Shown here: positions 1-8,367 of the stretch, one piece after another
Layout: each line of letters begins with the position of its first letter
Numbering within the stretch: the stretch's first letter is position 1
Source of the DNA: Sphingomonas adhaesiva
Lineage (GTDB): Bacteria; Pseudomonadota; Alphaproteobacteria; Sphingomonadales; Sphingomonadaceae
Reading direction: 5' to 3'
Assembly (NCBI RefSeq): GCF_036946125.1
Contig: NZ_JAQIJT010000002.1
Coordinates: 341,001 to 405,000, forward strand
Length of the DNA: 64,000 nt
Notes under the pieces: model-generated
What the model saw: only the letters and a program-made list of their open reading frames with translations
What the model was told of the DNA's origin: nothing
Databases searched by the model: none
Made by a program: the position numbers and the translations under genes

Positions 1-512
1 TCGTCATCCCGGCGGGCGCCCCGGCCGACGTCCGGGTCGCGGGCGAGACCCTGTGGCTGGAGGTGATCGCCCCCTTGCCCGACGGTGCGCGCGCACAGGC
101 GGATCATCCCGCGCAGGTGGTGGCGATCGACCCGTCCAAATGGACCGAGGGCGGCTTCGCCTATCAGAGCCTGACCGACCGTTCGCGCGGCTCTCAGGCG
201 CTGCGCATGAACATCCTCCAGGTGCAGCCGGGATCGGGCAGCCCGGACTGGCATATCCACGCCTTCGCGCAGATGTACGTCATCCTGGAGGGGGAGATGA
301 CGATCGACATCGGCCGGGCGCGGGTCACGGCGGGCGAGGGGACGCTGGTGATCTTCCCGCCGGGCGTCGTGCACCGCAACTTCAACGCGTCCGGCGCGGT
401 CGAGCGCCACGTCACCTTCCTCGTCCCGGAGCCGGCGGCGGACGACATCTTCGACTATGCGGTGACGATCCACGAGCATGAGGCGGCGTTGCTGACATCC
501 ATCCCGGCCTGA
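1..512 (+). CDS. Cupin-domain protein, 5'-truncated by window edge
   Basis: The reading frame is open from base 3 and has no start inside the window, so about 170 C-terminal residues are seen. A complete cupin barrel occupies the last ~110 residues, with the metal-site pattern of a His pair (WHIHAF) followed by E and a later H (VVHRNF). The residues before it look like the end of an earlier domain, so a two-cupin protein is possible. Cupins of this size include dioxygenases, isomerases and sugar-binding regulators, and the visible part does not choose between them. It is convergent with the TonB receptor and shares a terminator with it. An internal GTG at 63 exists but has no clear ribosome site and is not needed as a start. 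Confidence 0.75.
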   Translation, partial: VIPAGAPADVRVAGETLWLEVIAPLPDGARAQADHPAQVVAIDPSKWTEGGFAYQSLTDRSRGSQALRMNILQVQPGSGSPDWHIHAFAQMYVILEGEMTIDIGRARVTAGEGTLVIFPPGVVHRNFNASGAVERHVTFLVPEPAADDIFDYAVTIHEHEAALLTSIPA

Positions 513-534
513 GCCGGGAAGCACAGCACGGACG

Positions 535-572
535 AAAGGGGCCGCTCCGGAATTTGCCGGAGCGGCCCCTTT
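535..572. terminator. Bidirectional intrinsic terminator
   Basis: A perfect 16-bp inverted repeat (535-550 with 557-572) has a 6-base loop. Its GC-rich stem ends in AAA on one side and TTT on the other, so it can act on both strands. It lies between the cupin gene (plus) and the TonB receptor (minus), exactly where a shared terminator is expected. Confidence 0.85.
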
Positions 573-613
573 GCTGCGCGGTGTCCGCCCCCCGCGGCGG
601 ACGGTCTCCTTCG

Positions 614-3061
614 TCAGTAACGGAACGATAAGCGCGCGCCGTACGTGCGCGGGGGGGAATAATTCCCCTGCGTGATGCCGTTGAGCGAACTGTAATAGGT
701 GGTGGTGAAGAACCGCTCGTCGCCGACGTTGTTGACGAAGCCGGCAAGGCTCCACTGGTCGTCCGCGGCCGACAGGGTGACGGCCAGATCCGTCACCCAA
801 TAGGCGGGCTGGACGGAGAAGTCGCGCCGTTCGAACATGACGATGTTGCTGGTCTGATAGTGCGTGTTGCCTTCGAGCGTCAGTCGAAGATCGTCGCTGA
901 CCTCGAACGTCTGTTGTGCGCCGAGGTTGATCGTCCATTCCGGCGACCGCAGCGCGCGCGTGCCCGAACAGTCGATCCGATAGCGATTGCCCGAGACGAT
1001 CTGATAGGGGCATCGGGTCGCCGGCGGGACGGTCCCGGCGGGCAATCCGCCGAGCGAACTGGTGTCCACTTCGGTATAGACGAAGCTGTCGTTGCGCGCG
1101 TCGAGATACTGGACGTTGGCGCTCAGCAGCGTGTTGCGGAACGGCTTGGCGGTCAGATCGACCTCGACCCCCTTGTTGGTGGACGAGCCGATGTTCTCGG
1201 TCACGAACTCCAGTCCGCCGTTCGTGCCGATGCCGTTGTGGGTGACCTGCTGGTCCTTATACTTCCAGTAGAAGCCTTCGATGTTCAACTGGAGCCGGTT
1301 GTTGAGGAATCGGTTCTTCGCGCCGATCGTGTACGCGGTGATCGTTTCCGGACCGAAGACCGGCTGGACCGTCGAGAACGAGAAGCCGCCGCTGCGATAT
1401 CCGGTCTCCACGCTCGCATAGAGGAGCGAGCCCGAGCGGGGTTCGAATTCGACCGCGCCGCGATAGGTCACCTTGTCGGGTGCCGTCCGCGCGTCGAGCG
1501 GGATGACGGATGGCGAGTAGATCGCGTTCGACTGCCCGGTCACGTCGACATAGACCGGGACGCCGGGCGGCTGGACATAGCCGATGCTCAGCAGCGCGGC
1601 GGGCAGATCGTCGATGGTCGCGGGCAGGCGCCGGAAATCGGGGCAGACGTGGGAGGGCGCGGTGCAGATTCCCGTCGCCGTCGTGGTGGTGCCGGCGATC
1701 GTCTTCACGTCCTTGGTATAGCGGGCGGCGCCCGAGGCGCGGAAGGTGTCGGTGATGTTCCAGACGATCCTGCCGAACGCCGCGGTGGATTCGTTCTTCG
1801 CCTTGAACGCGCCCGAACTGCCGAGCACGTTGAAGTTGACGCGGAGCAGGTCGTCGATGTCCTCGGTGAAATACAGCCCGCCGAGCAGCCAGTCGAAGGC
1901 CCCGACCGTCCCGTTCAGCCGCGCCTCGATGCTGTATTGCTCGTCCTTCTCGGAGTTCTGGAGGAAGAAGGCGCCCGGTGTCTGCACCACCTCCTGCTCG
2001 GCGCCCCGCCAGCCGCCGACGACGGCCAGCTGGGCGAAGCCGAGGTCCGCATCGACGTGTGCGCTGGCGCCGTAGAAGATGTTGTCGAGGGAGGGGCGGC
2101 GGGTGACGGGACCCGCGACCGTGCCCGCGGTCGGGACGAATGCGGAATTGAGGAACGCGACCGAGCGCGGGTCGAACAGACCGACGTCGGGCGAGAAGCC
2201 GGTCGGGATCAGTGCGCCCGTCTGCGGATTGGTGGCGGAGAGCAGCGTGCCGGTGGGGCCCGTCCCGCCCAGATGGAAAAAGTCGCCGGCCAGACGGATC
2301 GTGACCCGGTCATCCGGCTGGAACAGCAACTGGACGCGTCCGCCGGTACCCTTTTCGGTGTAGGTGTCGTCGGAATTATAGCCGTCGTGGCTGTAGGAGA
2401 TGCCGGAAACGCGCAGCGCCGCCTTGTCCGAGAGCGGAAGATTGACGTACGCCTGAGCGTTCACCGCCTGGTAGTTTCCGGTGCTGATCGTCGCCGATCC
2501 CTCATGAAGGCCGAGCTTGGGGGTCGCGGGGATGATGTTGAGCGCGCCGCCGGTCGCGTTGCGGCCGTAGAGCGTGCCCTGCGGCCCCTTCAGCAGCTCG
2601 ATGCGCGCCAGGTCGTAATAGAGGCCGAACGAGGATGTCGGCCGGCCGAGGTAGATCTCGTCGTAATTCACCGCCACCGCCGAATCGGTGATGGCGTTGC
2701 TGGAGAAGGTGCCGACGCCGCGCACGTACAGCAGCGGCGATGCGCCGCCCGCATTGCCGATCTGGGCCGCCGGGGCGAGCTTCGTGAGGTCCTGCGGCTG
2801 GGTGACCTGCGTCAGCGCCTCGGGCTGGATGACGTCGAGCGCGAGCGCGGTACGCTGGGACGTGTCGCTGATGCGCGAGGCCGTGACGACGATGTCCTGA
2901 ATGCCGTCGGCCTGGCTCGTGCTCTGGGGCGGTGCGGTCGTCTGCGGGGCAGGTGCCTCCGCGCTCGGCACCACGGGCGCCGGGGTCACCTGCGCATGCG
3001 CCGGGGTGGTGCCGAGCATCGTACCGGCCAGCAACATGGCGGGGATCTTGAAGCGATTCAT
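614..3061 (-). CDS. TonB-dependent receptor (catabolic-island type)
   Basis: An 815-residue outer-membrane TonB-dependent receptor, presumably importing the substrate of the neighbouring catabolic genes. It begins with a signal peptide ending in AHAQ at about residue 24, then a Pro/Ala-rich linker, a TonB-box-like DIVVTA segment, the plug domain (LLYVRGVG, then LKGPQGTLYGRNATGG) and a long beta-barrel ending in the aromatic C-terminus LSFRY, as expected for BAM recognition. The start is supported by a GGGAGAGG ribosome site just upstream. This plug subtype is common in sphingomonads next to aromatic-degradation genes rather than siderophore genes. The substrate cannot be read from the sequence. 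It is the last gene of a minus-strand run that includes the two reductases. Confidence 0.9.
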   Translation of the reverse strand: MNRFKIPAMLLAGTMLGTTPAHAQVTPAPVVPSAEAPAPQTTAPPQSTSQADGIQDIVVTASRISDTSQRTALALDVIQPEALTQVTQPQDLTKLAPAAQIGNAGGASPLLYVRGVGTFSSNAITDSAVAVNYDEIYLGRPTSSFGLYYDLARIELLKGPQGTLYGRNATGGALNIIPATPKLGLHEGSATISTGNYQAVNAQAYVNLPLSDKAALRVSGISYSHDGYNSDDTYTEKGTGGRVQLLFQPDDRVTIRLAGDFFHLGGTGPTGTLLSATNPQTGALIPTGFSPDVGLFDPRSVAFLNSAFVPTAGTVAGPVTRRPSLDNIFYGASAHVDADLGFAQLAVVGGWRGAEQEVVQTPGAFFLQNSEKDEQYSIEARLNGTVGAFDWLLGGLYFTEDIDDLLRVNFNVLGSSGAFKAKNESTAAFGRIVWNITDTFRASGAARYTKDVKTIAGTTTTATGICTAPSHVCPDFRRLPATIDDLPAALLSIGYVQPPGVPVYVDVTGQSNAIYSPSVIPLDARTAPDKVTYRGAVEFEPRSGSLLYASVETGYRSGGFSFSTVQPVFGPETITAYTIGAKNRFLNNRLQLNIEGFYWKYKDQQVTHNGIGTNGGLEFVTENIGSSTNKGVEVDLTAKPFRNTLLSANVQYLDARNDSFVYTEVDTSSLGGLPAGTVPPATRCPYQIVSGNRYRIDCSGTRALRSPEWTINLGAQQTFEVSDDLRLTLEGNTHYQTSNIVMFERRDFSVQPAYWVTDLAVTLSAADDQWSLAGFVNNVGDERFFTTTYYSSLNGITQGNYSPPRTYGARLSFRY

Positions 3062-3342
3062 CCTGTCCTCTCCCTTTCAACGACCGGGTCATTGCGCCCT
3101 GGTCCTGGTCCTGAACGATCGTGTGTTGTTCGCTTGGCCAGTTCCTTCCTGCACCCCGATTCGAAGTCCGAAAGCGTGGTAGCGGGTGCGGCAGATCGAT
3201 CTGCCGTCGTGACCCTTGGAACAGATTTCTGCTAAATTGTCAAAATGGATAATATAGCGTCGGTGCCGGCTGCTCGCGCCTGAAAATGGAGCGATCGGCG
3301 TCCGGGCCGGCCGATCCGCCGCCCGGACGCCGACTCGGGCCG
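3062..3342. other. Non-coding gap upstream of TonB receptor
   Basis: This 281-base gap lies between the receptor and the ArsH-like gene. It holds an AT-richer patch around 3225-3260 and a TTGACA on the minus strand (3238-3243), a candidate -35 for the receptor. No good -10 was found at the normal distance. No gene is visible. Confidence 0.4.
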
Positions 3343-3978
3343 TCACGCGCGCTTGCTGTACCTGTCGAGCAAGGCGCCCCGCCCGGCGCGCAGCGCGACG
3401 GTCACCTTGAACAATTCCTCCGCCAGATCGACGAGTTGGTCGTAGAACGGCGAGGCCTTCAGGCGGCCGCCCTCGAACTGTGTCTGCACCTGGGGCACGC
3501 AGACCAGCGAGGGCGTCACGAACATCCCGAGCCAGCGGCCGATCGCCGCCAGCGCCATCGTGGTGTTGAAGCTGGGGCCCGCGCCACACACCTGCGCGGT
3601 GGCGAGCGGCTTTCCGCCGAACAGCGGGCGGCCCTCGACCACGGGCGGGCAGCTGTCGAGCTGATGCTTGAGCACCGCCGACACGGTGCCGTAATTCTCC
3701 GGGCTGCACCAGAATTGCGCATCGGACCAGAGCGCCGCGGCGTGGAGTTCGGCGGTCGCCGCGTCGCCGGGGGGGCTGCCCGGGGGCGGCAGCGTGGCGG
3801 GGTCGAAAAGGCGGGTCTCGCCGCCCAGATGCCGCAACAGGCGCGCGACCTCCTCGGCCAGCAGATGGCTGAACGAGCCCGGACGCGCGGAGCCGTACAG
3901 CAGCAGGAAACGTGGCGGCGGTCCGTCCGCGGCATGGGCGGGCAGGCGGTCGACGGCAAGGGCGGGAAGATCGGTCAT
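3343..3978 (-). CDS. ArsH-like NADPH-dependent FMN reductase
   Basis: A 211-residue flavodoxin-fold reductase that matches the ArsH family in several blocks: the phosphate-binding YGSARPGSFS at 28-37, FDPATLP near 59, the CSPENYG block at 91-97 and the C-terminal LLDRYSKR. ArsH enzymes are NADPH:FMN reductases that also reduce quinones, azo dyes and organoarsenicals. There are no arsenic genes nearby. Its position between a TonB receptor and a VanB-type reductase suggests it supplies reduced FMN or reduces a quinone in the catabolic pathway, for example for the luciferase-like monooxygenase at 12953-14056; that link is inference. The start has an AGGAG ribosome site 7 bases upstream and the gene lies 48 bases after the upstream reductase. 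Confidence 0.82.
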   Translation of the reverse strand: MTDLPALAVDRLPAHAADGPPPRFLLLYGSARPGSFSHLLAEEVARLLRHLGGETRLFDPATLPPPGSPPGDAATAELHAAALWSDAQFWCSPENYGTVSAVLKHQLDSCPPVVEGRPLFGGKPLATAQVCGAGPSFNTTMALAAIGRWLGMFVTPSLVCVPQVQTQFEGGRLKASPFYDQLVDLAEELFKVTVALRAGRGALLDRYSKRA

Positions 3979-4026
3979 CGGTTTTCTCCTGATGCGATGA
4001 AGGGGCAGCGACGGGCGATCCCCGGA

Positions 4027-4992
4027 TCAGAGGTCGAGCGTGAGCGAAGGCGATTTCGCGCCGGAGCAGCAGATCATCATCACCGCGTTCGACCGGCGTT
4101 CGGCGTCGCTGAGAATCAGGTCGCGATGGTCGGGTTCGCCCGCGAGCACGCGCGTCTCGCAGGCCCCGCACACGCCCTCCTCGCAGGAGAACGGGACGTC
4201 GAGACCGGCGGCGAGCAGCGTCTCCAGGATCGTCGCGCCCTCCGCAACCCTGACCGTCCGACCTGTTTTGGAAAGAACCAGATCGTATCCGCCGCCCGCC
4301 GCCACCTCGACGTTGCTCTTGAAATATTCGAAGTGGACGCGCGCCTCCTCGACACCCTCCTGCGCGGTGGTGGTGCGGAACGCGTCCAGCATCCCCGCCG
4401 GCCCGCAACAATAGACATGGTCCTGCGGCCCGAGCGCGGCGACGATGCCGCGGATGTCGAGCAGCGCGCCGCCGGGCTCGTGATCGACGTTGAGTACGAT
4501 CTCGCCCGCGCCCTGCGATGCCAGCGCCTCCAGTTCGCCGAGCAGCGCGGCGCGGTCGCGGGTCCGCACGCAATAATGCAGGCGCCACCGGCGTCCGAGC
4601 GCGTTGAGGCGCGCCGCCATCGGAACGAAGGGCGTCACCCCGATCCCGCCGGCGATGAAGACCGACAGCGCCGCCCCTTCCGCGAGCGGAAAATTGTTGC
4701 GCCAGTCGCTGATACGGACGGTCTGACCCGGGCGGAGCTGCTCCGCGACATAGGCCGAGCCCCCAGTGCTGGCCGCGTCGCGGGCGATCGTGAGCCGATA
4801 TGGCCCGCGACCATCGGGGTTCGACAGCGAATAGCTGCGCATCAGGCCGTTGGGCAGTTCGATGTCGATGTGCGCGCCGGGGTCGAACGGCGCGAGCGTG
4901 TCGCCGTCGAGACCCGCCAGCGTCACGGAGAAGACGTCCGTGGCTTCCCAGGCAATGCCGCTGACGCGGGCGGTGCGGACGATGTCGCTCAT
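4027..4992 (-). CDS. VanB-type flavin/[2Fe-2S] oxidoreductase
   Basis: A 321-residue reductase of the phthalate dioxygenase reductase/VanB class, which passes electrons from NAD(P)H through FMN to a plant-type ferredoxin centre and on to a Rieske oxygenase. The flavin site RSYSLSN is at 52-58, the nucleotide site AGGIGVTPF at 114-122, and the [2Fe-2S] ligands are C270, C275, C278 and probably C308. The most likely partner is the Rieske oxygenase at 15904-17040, which has no reductase of its own nearby. Start choice: ATG at 4992 matches the usual N-terminus of the family, while an in-frame ATG at 5091 has a better ribosome site (GGAAG) and would add 33 residues. It is divergent from the SDR-led operon. 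Confidence 0.88.
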   Translation of the reverse strand: MSDIVRTARVSGIAWEATDVFSVTLAGLDGDTLAPFDPGAHIDIELPNGLMRSYSLSNPDGRGPYRLTIARDAASTGGSAYVAEQLRPGQTVRISDWRNNFPLAEGAALSVFIAGGIGVTPFVPMAARLNALGRRWRLHYCVRTRDRAALLGELEALASQGAGEIVLNVDHEPGGALLDIRGIVAALGPQDHVYCCGPAGMLDAFRTTTAQEGVEEARVHFEYFKSNVEVAAGGGYDLVLSKTGRTVRVAEGATILETLLAAGLDVPFSCEEGVCGACETRVLAGEPDHRDLILSDAERRSNAVMMICCSGAKSPSLTLDL

Positions 4993-5179
4993 CGTGCCGT
5001 CCGGTCCGTACGTCGCGCGCGGATTGCCGTCGATCCGGGACGATGTCCGCGCGGTTCGAACGGCCGCGTCTTCCCGTGCACGGGTGGGCATGATCTTCCG
5101 CCGCCCGCGGTGGTCGCGTGTCGCATCCCTCTCTCCCAGCGGGTCCGTGTCCATCCGGCCCGCGCAAAGGGCTATGGCA

Positions 5180-5206
5180 TAATACTGGACATTTGGGCAA
5201 GATACC
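5180..5206 (+). promoter_or_regulatory. Putative operator/promoter with YGGACA motif, copy 1
   Basis: The segment contains CTGGACATTTGGGCAA at 5185-5200. It matches, over about 17 of 20 positions, the site at 15575-15600 read on the other strand. It lies in the divergent gap between the VanB-type reductase and the SDR-led operon, in the orientation of the latter. The dyad is imperfect here. It is a candidate regulator site; no regulator gene of the island is in the window. Confidence 0.5.
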
Positions 5207-5271
5207 TGCACAACAGGTGCACAAGGACAGGGCGCCGCCACCGGGCGAGCGCGTAGCGAGGGAGAGGTGGC

Positions 5272-6231
5272 TTGGCTCTACTGGACGGCAAGGTCGCGAT
5301 CGTGACGGGTGGTGGTCGCGGGATCGGACGCGCGCATTCGCTCGCGCTCGCCCGGGCGGGTGCGGCGGTGGTCGTGAACGACCTCGGCGCGGGGTTCGAC
5401 GGGGAGGGTGCTGCCGACGGTGGCCCGGCCCAGCAGGTGGTCGCCGAGATCGTCGCGGCGGGCGGGCGCGCCGTCGCCGATACGACCGACATTTCCGACT
5501 GGGACGCGGCGGCCGCCATCGTCGAGGCCGCGGTTCGCGCGTTCGGCCGGCTCGACATCGTGGTCAACAACGCGGGCATCGCGCGCTTCGGCTCGATCGA
5601 CCAGGTGTCGCGCCGCGACTGGGAGCAGACGATCGCGGTCAACCTCACCGGCACGGCCGCGCTCAGTCACTGGGCGGCGAAGCACTGGCGCGAACGGGGG
5701 CCGGAGGCGGGGCGCCGCATCGTCAATACGTCGTCCGGCGTCGGCCTGACCCCGATCCCCGGCAATCCGATGTACGTGGCGGCAAAGGCGGGAGTCGCGG
5801 GCTTCACCATCTCCTGCGCGATCGAGCTCGCCGAGCTGGGCGTGCGGGTCAACGGCATCGCCCCGGTCGCGCGCTCGCGGATCAGCGAGCACGTCGCGGG
5901 GGAGATGATGAGCCAGGTGCCCGAGGGGTTCGATCGCGTGTCGCCCGAGCACGCGGCGACGCTGGCCACGTATCTCGCCTCGCCCGCCTGCCGCTTCACC
6001 GGGCGCGTCATCGGCGTGGTCGGGGACGATATCACGCTGTTCGACGGCTGGACGGTCTCGCGGCACGTCGACAACGGCGAGCGACCGTGGACGCCCGAGG
6101 GGCTCGCGGCCGCGCTGGCCGATTTCCCCGAGCAGCAGGACGGCCGGACGCAGGGCATCAAGGGCCTCCAGCCCAATCCGACCCCCGCGCCGGCGTTGAT
6201 CGAGGCGCTCGCCGCGATCGAGCGCGCCTGA
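5272..6231 (+). CDS. Short-chain dehydrogenase/reductase (SDR)
   Basis: A 319-residue NAD(P)-dependent oxidoreductase, first gene of the seven-gene plus-strand catabolic operon. The glycine motif TGGGRGIG is at 12-19, NNAG at 99-102, and the catalytic Ser (154 or 155), Tyr168 and Lys172 are in place, so it should be active. The VVNDLG segment and long N-terminal insertion resemble the 3-hydroxyacyl-CoA dehydrogenase part of peroxisomal multifunctional enzymes, which would fit oxidation of a hydroxyacyl-CoA or another secondary alcohol. Translation appears to start at TTG (5272), because GGAGAGG lies just upstream and there is no in-frame ATG or GTG nearby. The next gene follows after 28 bases. 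Confidence 0.87.
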   Translation: MALLDGKVAIVTGGGRGIGRAHSLALARAGAAVVVNDLGAGFDGEGAADGGPAQQVVAEIVAAGGRAVADTTDISDWDAAAAIVEAAVRAFGRLDIVVNNAGIARFGSIDQVSRRDWEQTIAVNLTGTAALSHWAAKHWRERGPEAGRRIVNTSSGVGLTPIPGNPMYVAAKAGVAGFTISCAIELAELGVRVNGIAPVARSRISEHVAGEMMSQVPEGFDRVSPEHAATLATYLASPACRFTGRVIGVVGDDITLFDGWTVSRHVDNGERPWTPEGLAAALADFPEQQDGRTQGIKGLQPNPTPAPALIEALAAIERA

Positions 6232-6259
6232 CCGCGGCATCGCGCACGAAGGAGGCATC

Positions 6260-7129
6260 ATGTCCGATTTTTCTGCGATGTCGGTGGCAGGCGACGGTCG
6301 TCGCGACCTGGCGCTCGACGTCTTCGCGCCCGACCGCCCCAACGGGGTGGCGGCGATCCTGTTGCACGGCGGCGGCTGGGCGATGGGCCATCGCGCGACG
6401 ATGCACGGCTACGCCCGTCTGCTCGCCGCGGCGGGCGTCACCGCCGTTGCCGCCGAATATCGCCTGCTGGGCGAGGCGCCGTTTCCGGCACAGCTGGACG
6501 ACGTCCGCGACGCGGTGCGGTGGGTGAAGGCGAATGCGGGCGAGCTCGGCGTCGATCCGGCGAAGGTCGCGCTGATCGGCTTTTCCGCCGGCGCGCATCT
6601 CGCCCTGCTTGCCGCCGGCACGCAGGACGGGTCGGGTCATGAGCGCGCGCTGGGCGATTCGGGCGGCGCCGAGGTCGCGGCGGTGGTGTCGTTCTTCGCT
6701 CCTGCCCGCCTGGATGCCGCGCCCGCCGCGCTCGAACGCCCGCCGCTCAGCGCGCTGGTCGCCGGCGGCGGCGTCGCCCGGGCGCGCGAGATCAGCCCGA
6801 TCCGTTACGTCAATCCGAACTTTCCCACGACGTTCATCGTCGGCGGCATGGCGGACTATATGCAGCCGCTCGCCGCCGGGCTGGACCTCCTGAACGCGTT
6901 CGTCGCCGCGGGCGCGGAGGTCGAATTTCACTACCTCCATTCCCAGGTGCACGAATTCCCGAGCACGCCGGGGATGAGTCCCGGTGTCATGGACTCCGTC
7001 GCCTTCTTCCTGCGCCGCACCCTGCTCGACCGCGAGACGCTGGCCGTCGAGGCGCGCGAGCAGAATCCCTTCGCTCGCGCTTCCAGCCCCGAGGAGTTCG
7101 GCCGGATGATGGCGGGAGCCCCCCGATGA
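6260..7129 (+). CDS. Alpha/beta hydrolase, HSL-like esterase/lactonase
   Basis: A 289-residue serine hydrolase. The oxyanion-hole motif HGGGW is at 36-40 and the nucleophile elbow GFSAG has Ser109. A His in the SQVHEF segment near the C-terminus is the likely third catalytic residue. No signal peptide is visible, so it is probably cytoplasmic. In this operon it could hydrolyse an ester or lactone intermediate before ring hydroxylation. The start has GGAGG seven bases upstream. Its last codon overlaps the next gene by four bases (ATGA), which suggests translational coupling. Confidence 0.87.
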   Translation: MSDFSAMSVAGDGRRDLALDVFAPDRPNGVAAILLHGGGWAMGHRATMHGYARLLAAAGVTAVAAEYRLLGEAPFPAQLDDVRDAVRWVKANAGELGVDPAKVALIGFSAGAHLALLAAGTQDGSGHERALGDSGGAEVAAVVSFFAPARLDAAPAALERPPLSALVAGGGVARAREISPIRYVNPNFPTTFIVGGMADYMQPLAAGLDLLNAFVAAGAEVEFHYLHSQVHEFPSTPGMSPGVMDSVAFFLRRTLLDRETLAVEAREQNPFARASSPEEFGRMMAGAPR

Positions 7130-7533
7130 GCGGCGCCGACGCACGCGGGACGCCGGATGTGCACGACGAGGAGACGGCGGCGATCCTGGCGGCGGAGGAT
7201 CGGCGCCGCGCGGCCACGGTCGCGGGCGACATCGCGACGCTCGACGCGCTGTTCGCCGACGATCTGGTCCATATCCATTCGAACGCACTGGTCCACGACA
7301 AGGCTGGGATCCTCGCCCATATCGGGGCGCGCCGCGCCTTCGTGGCGATCGAGCGGGGGCCGTTGCGGGTGCGCCGCTACGGCGATGTCGCGGTCCTGAC
7401 CGGCCGGCTCACCAACCACCTGACCACGCCCGATGGACCGCGCGTGCTCGACGGGATGGCGACGCAGGTGCTGCGGCGCGAGGACGGCGCGTGGCGCTTC
7501 GTCAACTTTCAACTCACTTTGGGGAACGGCTGA
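7126..7533 (+). CDS. NTF2-like (SnoaL/DUF4440-type) protein
   Basis: A 135-residue cone-fold protein of the NTF2 superfamily. It shows the expected N-terminal helix (AEDRRRAATVAGD), the LFADDLVHIHSN strand-turn and a C-terminal REDGAWRFVNFQ strand. Such proteins act as small isomerases, dehydratases or hydrolases, or as binding partners, on hydrophobic substrates. The sequence alone does not show which. It overlaps the upstream hydrolase by four bases and is only two bases from the next gene, so it belongs to the same transcript. Confidence 0.82.
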   Translation: MSGADARGTPDVHDEETAAILAAEDRRRAATVAGDIATLDALFADDLVHIHSNALVHDKAGILAHIGARRAFVAIERGPLRVRRYGDVAVLTGRLTNHLTTPDGPRVLDGMATQVLRREDGAWRFVNFQLTLGNG

Positions 7534-7535
7534 AG

Positions 7536-8312
7536 ATGGATCTGGGAATCGCCGGACGGCGGGCGTTGGTGTGCGGATCGTCGCAGGGGCTGGGCTACGC
7601 CTGTGCCCGGCAACTCGCGAGCGAGGGCGTCGAGGTGCTGCTGAACGGCCGCGACGAGGCCAAGCTGGAAAAGGCCGCCGCCGCATTGACCGGGGAGGGC
7701 GGCACCGTCCGCTTCGTCGCCGCCGACCAGACCAGCAAGGAAGGGCGTGCGGCGATCATCGCCGCGGCGGGCGACATCGACATCCTCGTCAACAACAATG
7801 CCGGACCCCCGCCGGGCATCCTGCCCGACTGGGACGAGGAGGCGCTGATCGGCGCGGTGAACGCCAACATGATCCCCGCGATCCAGTTCCTCCGCCACTT
7901 CATCCCCGGAATGCGTGAGCGCCGCTTCGGCCGGATCGTCAACATCACCTCGGCGATGGTGAAGTCGCCGCGCTATTTCATGGGACTGTCGACGTCCGCG
8001 CGCGCCGGGCTGACCGCGATCTCCAAGGCGATCTCGATCGAGGTGGCGCGGGAGAACGTGACGATCAACAACCTCCTGCCCGAGCGGATCGACACCCCGC
8101 GACAGGTGTTCATGGCCAACCGCATCGTCGCCGAGCAGGGCGTCAGCTACGATGAGGCGCGCCGGCAGATCGCCGACACGATCGCGGCGAAGCGGTTCGG
8201 CAGGCCGGAGGAATTCGCCGGTGCCTGCGCCTTCCTGTGCAGCGTGCAGGCGGGCTTCATCTCGGGACAGAATATCCAGGTCGATGGCGGCTCGTACGAG
8301 GGGCTCTGCTGA
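7536..8312 (+). CDS. SDR-family protein lacking the usual catalytic Tyr and Lys
   Basis: A 258-residue protein with a clear Rossmann fold: GSSQGLG at 14-20 for cofactor binding, NNNAG at 86-90, and a C-terminal GQNIQVDGG strand typical of FabG-like SDRs. The catalytic Ser is present (Ser139 in NITSA). At the positions where Tyr and Lys are expected, 13 and 17 residues later, there are Ser152 and Arg156 (LSTSARAG). A known branch of SDRs has this change, and its chemistry is not the standard hydride-transfer mechanism. The start ATG at 7536 is chosen because it precedes the conserved N-terminus, with GGGGAA about ten bases upstream. Confidence 0.85.
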   Translation: MDLGIAGRRALVCGSSQGLGYACARQLASEGVEVLLNGRDEAKLEKAAAALTGEGGTVRFVAADQTSKEGRAAIIAAAGDIDILVNNNAGPPPGILPDWDEEALIGAVNANMIPAIQFLRHFIPGMRERRFGRIVNITSAMVKSPRYFMGLSTSARAGLTAISKAISIEVARENVTINNLLPERIDTPRQVFMANRIVAEQGVSYDEARRQIADTIAAKRFGRPEEFAGACAFLCSVQAGFISGQNIQVDGGSYEGLC

Positions 8313-8367
8313 GCCGGATGGCCGGGCGTCCGTCGCGCGAGATGACGATTTTGGTGGAGGGCAGGCG

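Noticed and set aside
860..3235. Long plus-strand open frame of 791 codons opposite the first TonB receptor
   Set aside because: Arg/Asp/Val-rich translation with no domain or signal features; it mirrors the receptor codons on the other strand, as high GC often produces.
3237..3252. Possible fourth copy of the island motif upstream of the TonB receptor
   Set aside because: Only about half of the positions agree with the copies at 5185 and 15578, which is close to chance in an AT-rich patch.
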